This document shows, in pieces, positions 43,546-54,242 of a stretch of 64,000 nt of DNA. The position numbers and the translations under genes are program-made. The DNA is taken from NCBI RefSeq assembly GCF_018873765.1, contig NC_057923.1, positions 9,994,413-10,058,412 of the forward strand, in the 5' to 3' direction. The notes beneath the pieces were generated by a model. It was not told the DNA's origin. It saw only the letters and a list, made by a program, of their open reading frames with translations, and did not search any database. The stretch comes from Telopea speciosissima (taxonomy: Eukaryota > Streptophyta > Magnoliopsida > Proteales > Proteaceae). Each line of letters opens with the position of its first letter. The stretch's first letter is position 1.

Positions 43546-43800
43546 CACTTACACAAGCGTTAACATGAGTTATAAGATCCTTGCAAAGAACCCTGTCATG
43601 TCTAGCGCCCACAAAAGGGATATCAAGATATGAATCAATAGTTGAAGGATGACAAAGTCCAAAATGCTCCTTAAGATAACGTTTGAAAGAGGAGCCAACA
43701 TTGGAGCAATAGAAGAAACTTGGATTTCAGCACATTGATGGACTGGCCAGAGAAATGCCAATATTTGAGAAGAATATTATGAAGCTGCATCTTTGCGCTT
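43546..43800 (-). mobile_element. LINE reverse-transcriptase fragment
   Basis: Minus-strand frames give a segment like the LINE RT region before the palm end (words WHFSGQSINVLKS, then HFGLCHPSTIDSYLDIPF in another frame). Frameshifts are present. Orientation and order agree with the zf-RVT fragment at 42400-42620, suggesting one broken element. Confidence 0.5.
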
Positions 43801-44447
43801 CGTAAGCTATGGAGCATGCGAAGTCGTTTGAATCTCTAAGGCACAACATTGGATGTGGTCACTGGAGAATGGATTGAAGCTGGCACATTTGTGCTGTGTT
43901 TGTCCCCTTTATGCACTAGTTTCATACCATGAAGTGTTGAAATTGTTTCTAACAAAATTCCATTCCTATAGGTTTATAATTTTTTGTCATTTCCATCTTT
44001 TCGTTGGATAAATCTGTCCTCATTCAGATACTCTACAAGAAGCATAAGCATCAAATATAAAGGAAAACAAAATCAATGATCCTTCTTGTGCAGAGTAATG
44101 AATAAGGAAAACTTGTAAGTGCAATGTAATTGAAAGTCTGTCCAGCTGAAATTCTTATTCCCAGGGGGAGGAAATGGGGTTGAGAGTGCATCCCATATAC
44201 CTGATTCTCGTGCAGATCACAGGTTATTTTTTTGGAATCCATCTGTTCCTTTGATTGCATTGACTTTCAGATTTTATAGAGAAAAATTTTCTACATAAAA
44301 CAGCATAATTACACCCAAAATGAACAAAACACAATTAGATATACTTCACTAGAATTTCTACATAAGATCTACAAGGGGAAAGAAGTGGAAAAAAAAAAAG
44401 ACTTGAGAAGTGGAACAATATAGGAGAGTGAATGCCAAATACATGAA

Positions 44448-46767
44448 TCACTTATACTTTTGGTAACGTCCATTCTCCATGTAGTTTGCGAGACCTGAAC
44501 TACGATTACGTTTTGGAATTTTTTCATACTCTTTCCACCATTGCATGAAGGTACTCTCCTTCAAAAAAATCTCGAGGGACACCGCCAAGTTATTAATCAA
44601 GCCTATCACATACTCTTCAAAGTTATTCAGCTGTTCTATAAGTGATTCTTCTGCTTTCCCCACAGCTTCTCCATTCTTCAATGATTTGGTCCAAATCATA
44701 GCTTCTTCCACCTCTGCCCAGAAGCAAGAATCTTCTGTTAAAGTAGCAGCAATGTCCCTTTTGCCTGATCTCCTCTGATGCTCTCCAGCTTTCTCATTCT
44801 CCTCCAGCCATGTCTCCAACAATTCATAATGCTTAGACCTTCCTTTCATGCGGTAACTAATCTTATCTTCCTTCAGTTCCTTGTAATATTCTGCAATATC
44901 AAGAGGTTCAACCATTCTCCTGTAGTTTGTTCCTGCGTAGAGCAGGCGTATGGGCAAGGGAGGAACCCCTTGCTTCTGGGGCTTCGTCTCTGCTTCGTTC
45001 ACCACATCTTCCCAGTATTTCCTGAGGGCTTTCTTAAACTTTACAACGTATATGTCCCTTGGGAACGGCTTGTTCTTATAGCAGTCATAATAGCCCATGG
45101 GCAAATCAGTCGAGGAGATCTTCTTGTACCACTCAAGATTGGCCATGTTTATCTTCATATCATTCAGTTTCTTGTCAGCTTCGGAGATTCGCTGCATATT
45201 GCCCCGGTAATTTTTTCTTTCCCATCTCTCCATGTCTGTAATCAATGTGTCTTCCATGTTCTCCTAATTTAGATATTAATGTCAAACAGGGGTTTTGGTG
45301 CCAGATTAATAGGGGGGGGTGGACTTTCAGGCAGTTCTGCCAGAGATCTATCTAGCAGAGATACCGATTCAATTCGGTGATCAAATGAAATTCGAGCGCA
45401 ACGGATCATTGAAACCATAATCTGTTTCCTCGAATGGACTAATAGGATGATTATCCAGAATAAAAGAATGGGGATTACCCAGAATGGAATTTGGAACTTG
45501 GAAGCAGAACTGCTTAATGATGGAAAACCAGTAATTTAAATACGTATTAAATTGAAATAGTAATTGTTTCATGGATGAAGGGAGTAGGGTTACCTGGTTT
45601 CTTTGAACTCCTATTGCGTCCAGTTGAAGTATTATCCCGGCTCGAAGTGGATCGCCTCTTGACCCCCATAGCTCCGAAACTCCCTTGGAGACAATCATCT
45701 GATCGTTAAGATCTTCCAATAGCTTCCCATAATCCAGGATATTGGGCATCTGAGGCGACGCACTAGTAGCCGCCAACACATCGACGACTGAAACAGGGTC
45801 GTTGAAACAAGCACAAGCCGATGATGAAGATGAACAAATGAGGAAAGTACCAAAAGGTTTGTAAATGTTTTCGGTGGATGAGAGGAAGGTACGAGGGATG
45901 AGGTCGCCATAGGAGACAACGTGCAGGAACCGAGATTTCCATCCGGAGAGATTGTGAATTGCTCTGCAGAGACCATCGTCACCGAGGAGGGGAGATCCGA
46001 ATGTGATACAAATGGGGAAGTTAGGGTTTGATGGTTTGATTTTGTCAAGCAACCATAAGCAGAAGAGTGACGCAATCCATCCTCCTATAGAGTGTCCCGT
46101 GATAATCAATGGCTTCGTTGGGTTCTTTAACTGCATAATTTCCAAACACACAAAAAGAAATTACAAAATATATAATAGTTTTACTTAGAATTTGATGATC
46201 AAAGGAGAGACAGAGACAGAGACAGAGAGAGGTACCAGTTGGAAGAGGTCTTCATCTTGACGGAGGGAGCGGAAGAGTGAGAGGGCCTCTTCGTTGATAG
46301 AGAAAGGGTCGTTTTTAATTTGAAGGAAATTAAACTCAGAGGGATTTTGTTCCAAAGTTGGGGACAGCTCCGATGATACTTCCCCTCCAACTCCGATGCC
46401 AAAAGCTATAATTTGGTACTTGTTTTCATAACCATCGCAAATTTTGTATGCAACAGATAGTGATGATGAAGAGGTCGTTTTTATGATCTTCGTGGAATCA
46501 TCGTTTAGTTGTTGAATGACAGGCAACGAACAGTGGAGCAGACCAGAACCCAACACCACATCTCCTAATTCAGATCCACAGCTAAACCTGTGCATCAGAA
46601 ACAGAAAAGAGTTGGGGTTTAAATCAACAAAAAGTACTCTCTCTCTATCTCTCGCATCTTAATTGGTGATCATCGGAGTGATTAATGAGATGAGATTGAG
46701 CCAGAAGAGACAAAGAACGAACTTCACTTACGCATTCTCTTGATTGGGTTGACTCATCTCTCGATCT
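44448..46767 (-). CDS. SAG101: SAG101, EDS1-family lipase-like immune regulator
   Basis: Four exons, in transcript order: 46742-46767, 46236-46587, 45594-46130, 44448-45263. Phases agree (first intron phase 2, others phase 0) and the join gives 576 residues. The N-terminal part is an alpha/beta-hydrolase (lipase-3) fold with nucleophile-elbow motif GHSIGG (138-143, Ser140) and an Asp202 candidate in SYGDLIPR. The last exon encodes the EP domain (from about 306), with SAG101-type words KLNDMKINMANLEWYKK, NYRRMVEPLDIAEYY and DSCFWAEVEEA. SAG101 pairs with EDS1 through the lipase-like domains; the dimer works with NRG1 helper receptors in TIR-type NLR immunity. The first exon holds only nine codons, and the ATG follows a GA-rich leader. 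Assignment is very firm because EP-domain words match SAG101 rather than PAD4 or EDS1. No EDS1 or PAD4 gene is in the window. Confidence 0.93.
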
Positions 46768-47500
46768 CTTGGCTCGATACAACTGATATTACCCAAGAAG
46801 AGCTAGAAGAAGAAGAAGAAGAAGTTTACAGAGAGATATAAGGAGGAAGAGGAGGTTAGCTTTGTTCTGAGGCTGAAGCTCTCTCTCTCTCTCTCTGGTC
46901 GAGAGATAAAAAAAAAATTTCCGAAAAGTCAAGGTCTTCGAGGCCAGTGGGGCTCCATCTCCCTCTCAGTACGCCATTGAACCGCAGCGAAGCTTCCCAG
47001 CTTTTACAAAACAAATTCAAAATAGAATCTTTCGTTTTCGCCTAATAAATAAAAAATGGTTTACTCATTCGACGACTTTCGTTGAACCGTGTTGAAGCTT
47101 GCATACACACTGAAACTTCAATAGATGTAGATACTTCTTCTTTCAACATTACGTACGAATAATTTTAAGGATGTAATGGATAACCGAAAATTCAAATTCT
47201 ATCCGCATCCGTATCTGTCTAGGGATATCAATATTTGTGTAGAGATATTCAGGAAAAAAAAAATTGATTAATCCGACCCGTTTAGAGATATACCCAAAAA
47301 AGAAAATGGAATACTCTGATAAACATCTATTCAAAAAAAATTCAAATACTTAATAAAAAAAAAACTAAGTAAATAATGATCTTGAGGGTTTTTGAAGATT
47401 CAATAAGTTCTAGAATATAAGGAAAAGAGAATCATGATCTAAGATATATGGATTGAGAGTGAATTGTATCCGTTAGGTGGAGGGGAAGGTCTGGGTTACA
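46768..47500. other. SAG101 upstream region
   Basis: It has (GAA)n at about 46807-46823 and (CT)n at about 46879-46897, which probably lie in the leader or promoter of SAG101. No TATA box was picked. Beyond 47160, ggatgtaatggataac and atccgcatccgtatc words mark another degraded GGATGTAAA-type repeat. Confidence 0.45.
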
Positions 47501-47505
47501 CAAGA

Positions 47506-47626
47506 CAGAGATGTAAACAGATGGTCAAAAATTCAAATTCAATCTGCATCCGAATCCGTTTAGAGATATCCGTATTCGGCTAGGGAATATCCAGATCCGA
47601 TTACATCCGATCCATTTACATCCCTA
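47506..47626. mobile_element. Short GGATGTAAA-type hAT MITE
   Basis: It starts cagagatgtaaacag and ends ccatttacatcccta. The inverted ends and gaatccgtttagagatatccg interior match the family of the MITE at 43292. No target duplication was confirmed. Confidence 0.5.
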
Positions 47627-47659
47627 CATTTAATTTAACCAAAAAAATACATACAACAT

Positions 47660-47965
47660 GTTTTGAAGTTTCGGTATTGGTATCGGATCGTTTGTATTGG
47701 TATTGTTAACCTTTGATCTTGATTTAAAGAGTCAATATCAAATTGGCCAATTCGTATTGGTGTCGATAGAGACCGATATCAATTCCTGATCGATCCCATA
47801 TCAATGGATCAGTATGGACCAAGGGAAAAAATGTTAACTTTTTTTTTAATGTTTGTAAAAGTAAACAGGAGTAAGTTTGTCTGATCCAATCGATATGGGG
47901 CAATCCGGATTGATATCAGATCGATATCGACTTATCCTGATACCAATTACTAAAACCTTGATCCC
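47660..47965. repeat. GATCGG/GATATC-rich dispersed repeat
   Basis: It is dense in attggtatcgg, gatatcaa and gatcgat words and ends near taccaattactaaaaccttg. It is related to the repeats at about 10005 and 63745. No coding capacity. Confidence 0.5.
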
Positions 47966-50460
47966 TTGGTAAAACGATACAAATTAGGGGTAAAACAGTC
48001 CAAACACTTAATTGTTTTTTAGGAAAACTCGGGCCAAACTTGTACGATAGGAGTTAATCCATGCCGACTTGTAAGTTGTAACGCCTTCCATTTTTAAGGA
48101 CAGACTGGAAAACACTGTTCCAATTGGCCATGGTCGTGTGAAGGCTTTGGTTACCCTCTTACTCATACCCTCTTAGTCTCTTACTCATATCAGCCAATGA
48201 GCCAGAAGGTAAACGTAACAAGAAAAACTAGGGATTTAATTATTTTATCCAAAAAAAAAATAAAAATAGAGATTTAATTATTAATTATGAATCGTATATT
48301 GCCAATTGTATATTGGACTCTCAACATTCAGAACATCCAATTCGTATTCGATTAGCTTTCGAAAGGATTTGAATAGTTTTTTTTTTTCGGTAATAGATAC
48401 AAATAATTTTTGAAAACTGATGTTTTGAATACAAATATTCAACAGATACAAATACAAATTTGATATAAATTTTCAAGTGTCCATTTACATCCTTAATTGT
48501 CTGATTGAGCGGAAAAGAACTGAAGAAGATGAAAACTTGATTAAGGTTGATGTTGAAGAATTGATGCCACAACCCACTAGGGTTGATGTTGAAGGTGTTA
48601 GAATTGTGTGGTCCAATACAAATTTATTTTGTATAATTTTTGTATTTTATTGGATATTTCTATATTCTCATTTTGTGGTATGTCTCATGTGGCATTTATA
48701 TTTTGTGATTTGTAAAATTAATTAAATTGGTACCATAGTTTTTGGTCTACTTGACTAGTGGCCGGTGTTTTGGATGATCATTCGGATGAACCACTTCGTA
48801 GTCCTTGGCTTGACCGCATCTATCATGATGTATTACATGTTTATGTATGCATTGTTGGAATGTAATAGGTTTAAGGGGTGCAAGTCAAAATTGCTCAAAC
48901 TATGGGAGACATGAGGACTAGTCTCTTGATGGTCAGTACACATAACGTCTGTGGAGTCCATCCATGGAAAGATCTCGTGTACGTTGAATGTTGATCTTTG
49001 TGACTAATATTCTATTGCTAGTGACTTGACAATTACGGAAGTGTACGCGTACCTACAAACTGTCAATTTAAAAGGTTTTATTATCAAAATGATTTTGTGA
49101 AAATTGTTTTTATTTATTGATATAAAATATTATTTATTTTCTATCTTTGCAAAACCAATTTTGATTTATTTTTCGGTAAATGCAGTTTTGTATTTTTTGT
49201 CTCTATTTTGTTTGGGGACATTTTTGGTAATTGTTAAGGTAAGCTCAAGAGGCATTCTGCATATGGATATTAGGGGACTAGCATCTCACCTAGGTTTGGA
49301 CTTTATGGCTGGTCTTCATCTCTACCTTAGAGATATAAATATCTCAAAGTCACACAGGCAAGGGGATCTTTTGAAAGCTCAAAATACCGAGTTATGGTAT
49401 ACCTGTCCAGCTGGGGTGAACACCTTGATTGTTTGTGAGATCCTTGAAAATTCTAGTGGTTTCATCAAATTATGATCATCTACAATCTTTCTTCTACAAT
49501 TTACTAAGAGAGGTTTAAATCATCTTCTTCAACTCATTCAACAAAGTAATTTAAATTCATATCTCCGAAAGGTATGTTTTTTTCTTTTTACTTTTGTATT
49601 GAAAAATCTATAGATAGATAAATCTGATTTAGTATTTTGCTTTTCATGAATTTGAACTATTTGGTTCTTTGTTTGAGATTCTTGTAGGACTCTTTTTCTT
49701 ATAAAAGGATCCTATATTTCTGCCAAACAAAATAAAATAGTCCTATTTGAAATTACATAGATGTCTTCATGAATTTTTTTTCTTTTATTAATTTATTATT
49801 TAATAACATGTAATATATTATGAACTAATGAGGATATTTTAGAATTGTAAAATATTATTTATAAAACTATTATTTGATCATATTTTATAATTGGGTCGGA
49901 TAATATAGCTTTTCAAATCTATGGAAACAGATGAAGTAGGATTAAGGAGGAAGAAGAAGATGACATGACCCATGAGTCTTTGCAGGTCTTCAAATGAGAT
50001 TCCGTGATATTCCTTTCTCTCGGCTTAGTCCTTCATCAGGCCGTGGGAATTGGTTTCATCACCGACAATTAGAGGTTAGGAGTAGGAAGAAGAAGATGAA
50101 ATGATGCTTTCTCATCGTTTTTTATTCTAAGGGTAAAAGGGTCATATTACATGCACCCAAGGTTATCTTGGGGATTAAAATTTTTATTCCTTGCTCAAGT
50201 CACGACTTAACAGACTGACACTAACAACCTGGGTATACTTGTAATAGATTATAAACTGTAGTGAAAGAGTGTAATGATTTAAAATAGTGGGGAGAAAATT
50301 GTAATTGGGCAAAGTACAGGGAGGGGATGTAATTGTTTGATTATAATATTTGTCAGTAATTCTATACCACCATCTCTCAATCCTATGTAATTATTTTAAG
50401 CCCATGAGTGAATGCACGTCTGATGAGATCTTTTAATAGGTAATTTGGAGACAAATTTGC
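47966..50460. other. Intergenic, no gene recognised
   Basis: An AT-rich stretch with one degraded GGATGTAAA-type block (about 48300-48495). Open frames near 48477-48725 and 49104-49475 have no recognisable domain and no splice or promoter support. The frame at 49247-49475 is the least random-looking but could not be assigned. Confidence 0.45.
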
Positions 50461-50461
50461 A

Positions 50462-51360
50462 GCATTATTATTATTTATTTATTGGTAAGGATAAATTCAT
50501 TCAAAACCAGGGCAGAGCAGCTCGACGCATCCTGATTATAGAGAACAAGAAGCCAAAGAATGGAATTGGGCCACATTGTCTTACTTGTCATAGACAATGC
50601 CTTCCTAACTAGAGAGTGATCAACCTTATTTACATCTCTAGAAATATTAGAAGAAAAGTAAATTGAAAAAATGCGCAACTAAAGTATGGATATCCTCCAC
50701 AATTCTCCGAATAGATAAAGGAATAGGGTCGGAGGGTCCAGACAAGATAGCTATAAGATTTGTATTCTTCGAAGAGATGTTGGGCTTTGGTGGACACTTC
50801 CTTGCAATTTCTTTGATTAAAGACAAGATAGTTTCTTGCAAGCCAAAGCTGCCACCATATGAAAGAAAATAGGCTTAGAACCTCAGCGCCGTTTTTATTG
50901 GATGGGATGTTAAACCGATCCTAAATGGGCAATAGCTGAGATAAACTTGGAGAATTATCAAAAGAAACAATGAAGGATAGGTCGCTGCCGAACCATGTGG
51001 CCTTTGCAAAGCAACACTCCAAGAGAAAATGATCGCTGGTTCAACCGCTTTACCACATCGTTTGCAACTTGGGTCGATCGGCAGTTTTCGCTTAAGAATG
51101 TTTTCACTTGAAGCCGATCCTTGGGCACATAAGTTCCATAAGAAGGACTTGACTTTTGGTAAAATCTTACTATTCCAGATATGCTTCCATACAACTGGAT
51201 GAATATCCTCCTAGGTATGTCTGTGTGATGTGGATGCATGGAGAGAAGCTCGCTGGTCCTTCTGATTGGAAAAAAGATGATAAGTGGTCTTAACGGAGAA
51301 TAGGCCATTCCAAGCTCAGTTATTAGTCTCATTGTGGTCCAAGCGGACCAGGCCTCCGAA
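50462..51360 (-). mobile_element. 5'-truncated LINE, 3' end (minus)
   Basis: On the minus strand, broken frames read a zf-RVT region (words KVKSFLW, CKRCGKAVEPA, HFLLECCFAKATWFGSDLSF) and then run to a 3' end with an (AATA)-type tail at about 50462-50485. Endonuclease and most of the RT are missing. Stops and frameshifts make it inactive. Confidence 0.72.
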
Positions 51361-51469
51361 TAGAATGACCAATGGTATGACTTAGCTCAATTTCTTTACC
51401 CAGAAAGAAAACAAAAAAAAAAGACTTCGCACAATTTCATATTAACAAACAAGCACGAGACCCATTTAG

Positions 51470-52120
51470 ACAATTACCGGTTTGGTTTGATTCAAAACCG
51501 AATAATTGTTGATTAACCGAATAGAAACCGGATAGAAAACCAAGATAAAAAATATTCTGATTTATTTAAGAATGAGATTAGGCACTCAAAAATATTATGA
51601 CTCCTTAGATTTTTTTTAATTTCAGTTTGAGCGCCAAATTCATGAAGGTACGAAAGGTTTTAGTAATCAGTCTAAAATATCATTACAAAGAGCATGTCTT
51701 AGTGGATTTTGTAAATGAATTGAGTAGGTATGGATTGGTGATGTCCTCAAGTTGGCTTCCCTTACGGTATTTCGTGGTTTTGAGTAATCACTTAAAATTA
51801 TCATTGCAACTATCATGTCTAAGTGAACTTTGCCGAAACTAAATGTGTATGAAACAATATAATTTCTCCCACATTAACAATGATATGAAAAATAGAATTA
51901 AATGGTATAAAGATGAAACCGAAATTACAAATCGAATGTAAATCGGATAACGAAAATCGAATAGAAACCGCTAAAATCGCACCACATATAAAATGATTCA
52001 GATTTTGGATGATTCTTATTCGGTGCAATTTTGATTTCTACTTTGCAAAATGTGCACCAAATCAGAACCACACCGTTTGACACCCTTACTACTAGGAAAG
52101 AGAGACCGTACAAAGTTAGT
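51470..52120. repeat. Degraded AACCGAATAG-type repeat
   Basis: The words aaaccgaataattg, aaccgaatagaaaccgg and aatcgaatagaaaccg recur at 51484-51540 and 51910-51970, with atcatt(ac/gc)aa pairs at about 51675 and 51800. It is a dispersed repeat of unknown class. No gene. Confidence 0.4.
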
Positions 52121-52135
52121 ATTCCACCCAGTGAT

Positions 52136-53367
52136 CAAGAACTCGACCAAAACCTGTTGAAACCGTCGAGTTGTCTCGGTTTCGACAGGTTCCGAGACGA
52201 GTTGGACTGAAACTTTTAAAAATCCCTTAACTTGGTCTGGTTTCGAGTGTTTTGGTCTGGTTTCGATTGAAATCGACGGTTTCGATCGAAAGCATATCGA
52301 AACGGTCGAAACCATGACCAAACAACATGCTTTTTCCTTGGTTTTAGCTGAACTGAACATGATGCATATAATTCACAGACCAAGCATCTTTACTTTTAGG
52401 TGCAGAACCATACTACACAGCCTTATCTTCTATTCCTATCTTCTTCTCCAATTCTTTATTTTTTGCATCTTCTTCTCCTTATTTATTTTTTTCTTTTAGT
52501 TAAAATTCCATTATGGGCCAAAGTCGTCCATCCTTCCAAAAATTTTTGGTTCAAAATGGAGAAAAGGATCTGATGAAGAAATATTTAGGAGAAATGAAGT
52601 TGTTCTTGGTATTCCTTTCATTTTATTCTATTCTTTTCCACAGTAATTGTTCAAATTGTATGCTGTGTTGTTTTATTGATTTTGCTTTTTTTTTTTGGTT
52701 CATAGATCTTGAAAAGAAGATCATTTCAAGGAGGAGAGTAGTTTTTATGGAGGCATTTTCTTGTATGATAAAAAGCTTCTTAGGTGGACTAGAGAGATCA
52801 ATAAAGAGTTTGACATTAAATTTCAACCCTGTGCTTTTCTTTTTTCAATCGGTAATGGACTATCAGACCAATTGGTCCCAAAATATGTCATAGGATATGT
52901 ATGTTGTGCATTCGGAGGAACGGCTTCCCAATCTTCAATGGTACGCTGCTCGTGGATTATACCCACCAAGAAATTTCGCATGGAATTGAAGAGGGGCATC
53001 TTAATGTTTTATTTAGATTCAATGTATTATTCATGGTTTAAGTACTTTATAATTATTTGAACTAATTATAAATTTATAATACTATTTTAGTAACAGTATT
53101 GTATCAGCGCGTACGTTAGTAAACTTCGGTTAATAACCACAAGTACTATTTTCAGTGATTCTTTGATGAATGTTATTCATGGATTGTGTTTAAAATGGAA
53201 AAAATAGACAAAAATCAAACCTAAAAAATCTTGTTTTGAGGTCGTAACCTTGATTTTTCCATCAATAGAAAAAAATCCCAGATTACAATCGAGATGTGAT
53301 CAAAATTGAGATGGACTTGATTTCTGGCTGATCGAAACCTTATCGAAACCTGAATTTTAGAACCTTG
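52136..53367. mobile_element. GTTTCG-rich element with inverted ends, second copy
   Basis: It opens caagaactcgaccaaaacc and closes ...ttttagaaccttg, which inverts to caaggttctaaaa, the end word of the element at 29801-30978. The first 190 bp are rich in gtttcgat words. The interior open frames (52513-53060) were not recognised as any transposase. Confidence 0.45.
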
Positions 53368-53617
53368 ATTTCACCTTCCATTTACAGGTTACAATGAACT
53401 CATCCACTTAGAAAACAATGGATTCAAATCCACGGCTCGACGTACTTCCAATTAGCTTTACTATATTCTCGCCATTACGGCACTATGTCACATCATTTAT
53501 TTTTTCAATCTTAAGATTGATTTTCTTTCATACCCCAAGAAAAAAATTTGATTTTCTTTTGGGTAAAGGGGAAAGCTGTTTCTAACCAAACCGGTTACAA
53601 TAGATTCTTGTAACCTT

Positions 53618-53723
53618 TCATTTTTGCCCTTAATCACATCACTTAGATCCTTTTTTAATGAGGTGATTTTTCATTTTTGCCCTTAACCACATCACTTAGA
53701 TCCTTTTTTAATGAGGTGATTTT
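53618..53723. repeat. 53-bp tandem duplication
   Basis: Units 53618-53670 and 53671-53723 (tcatttttgcccttaa...gaggtgattttt) differ at one position near the start (aatcac versus aaccac). They lie just inside the left end of the 53568 MULE. Confidence 0.9.
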
Positions 53724-53872
53724 TGGAATTTTAATTCTCGTCTCCTCCTTTACCTCTCCTGCTCTAGCTGCGGCGAGGCTCCCCTTTTGCTCTCCAGTCC
53801 CCCACCCCCACGTGTCTACCATGTCTCTCTTCCCCTTCAGCCCCTCCGCCTGAACCCCACCCTTCCCCTGTA

Positions 53873-54219
53873 TGTCATGACACGTATGGACCCAGCAGGT
53901 GATATCATGGAGACAGGTGGAGTGGCTGAGCTGTCTAGGGAGTTATCTATGACACCAGTCATTCGCAGGAGTAGTAGGCCAAGGAGACAACCACTTGCAC
54001 TTAAGGATTACGTGTAAGAGCAGCACTTTGTGTATGGGAAGTGGTTGTAACGGTTTGTAATAGGGCCTGACATGGCTATATAAGATAGGCTAAGGTCACA
54101 TGAATGATAGGAATAGTAATTTCTCTTTCTCATTCTCGTCTTCTACTTCTCTCTCTCTCTCTCTTGTACTTCTCTTCCTCTGTCTCTTCTCTTCTACATT
54201 CCTCAGCTATAGTGTTACA
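53873..54219 (+). repeat. 5' LTR of the gypsy element
   Basis: It runs from TGTCATGACA to TAGTGTTACA. A TATATAA box lies at 54077-54083. It differs from the 3' LTR by two substitutions and an 18-bp length change in the CT tract. Its first 145 bp duplicate the end of the polyprotein reading frame. Confidence 0.93.
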
Positions 54220-54240
54220 TTGGTGCTTTCGTTTCGCTTT
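54220..54240 (+). other. Primer-binding-site region of the gypsy element
   Basis: TTGGTGCTTTCGTTTCG follows the 5' LTR directly, where the tRNA primer-binding site lies. The TTGGTGCTTTC style is seen in other plant gypsy elements. The priming tRNA was not determined. Confidence 0.45.
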
Positions 54241-54242
54241 CC

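Noticed and set aside
44778-45272. 164-codon forward frame opposite SAG101
   Set aside because: It is an antisense shadow of the last SAG101 exon with no recognisable family.
53787-54017. Short frame ending inside the 5' LTR
   Set aside because: Its tail is the LTR copy of the polyprotein end, and the upstream part is flanking MULE sequence. It is not a gene.
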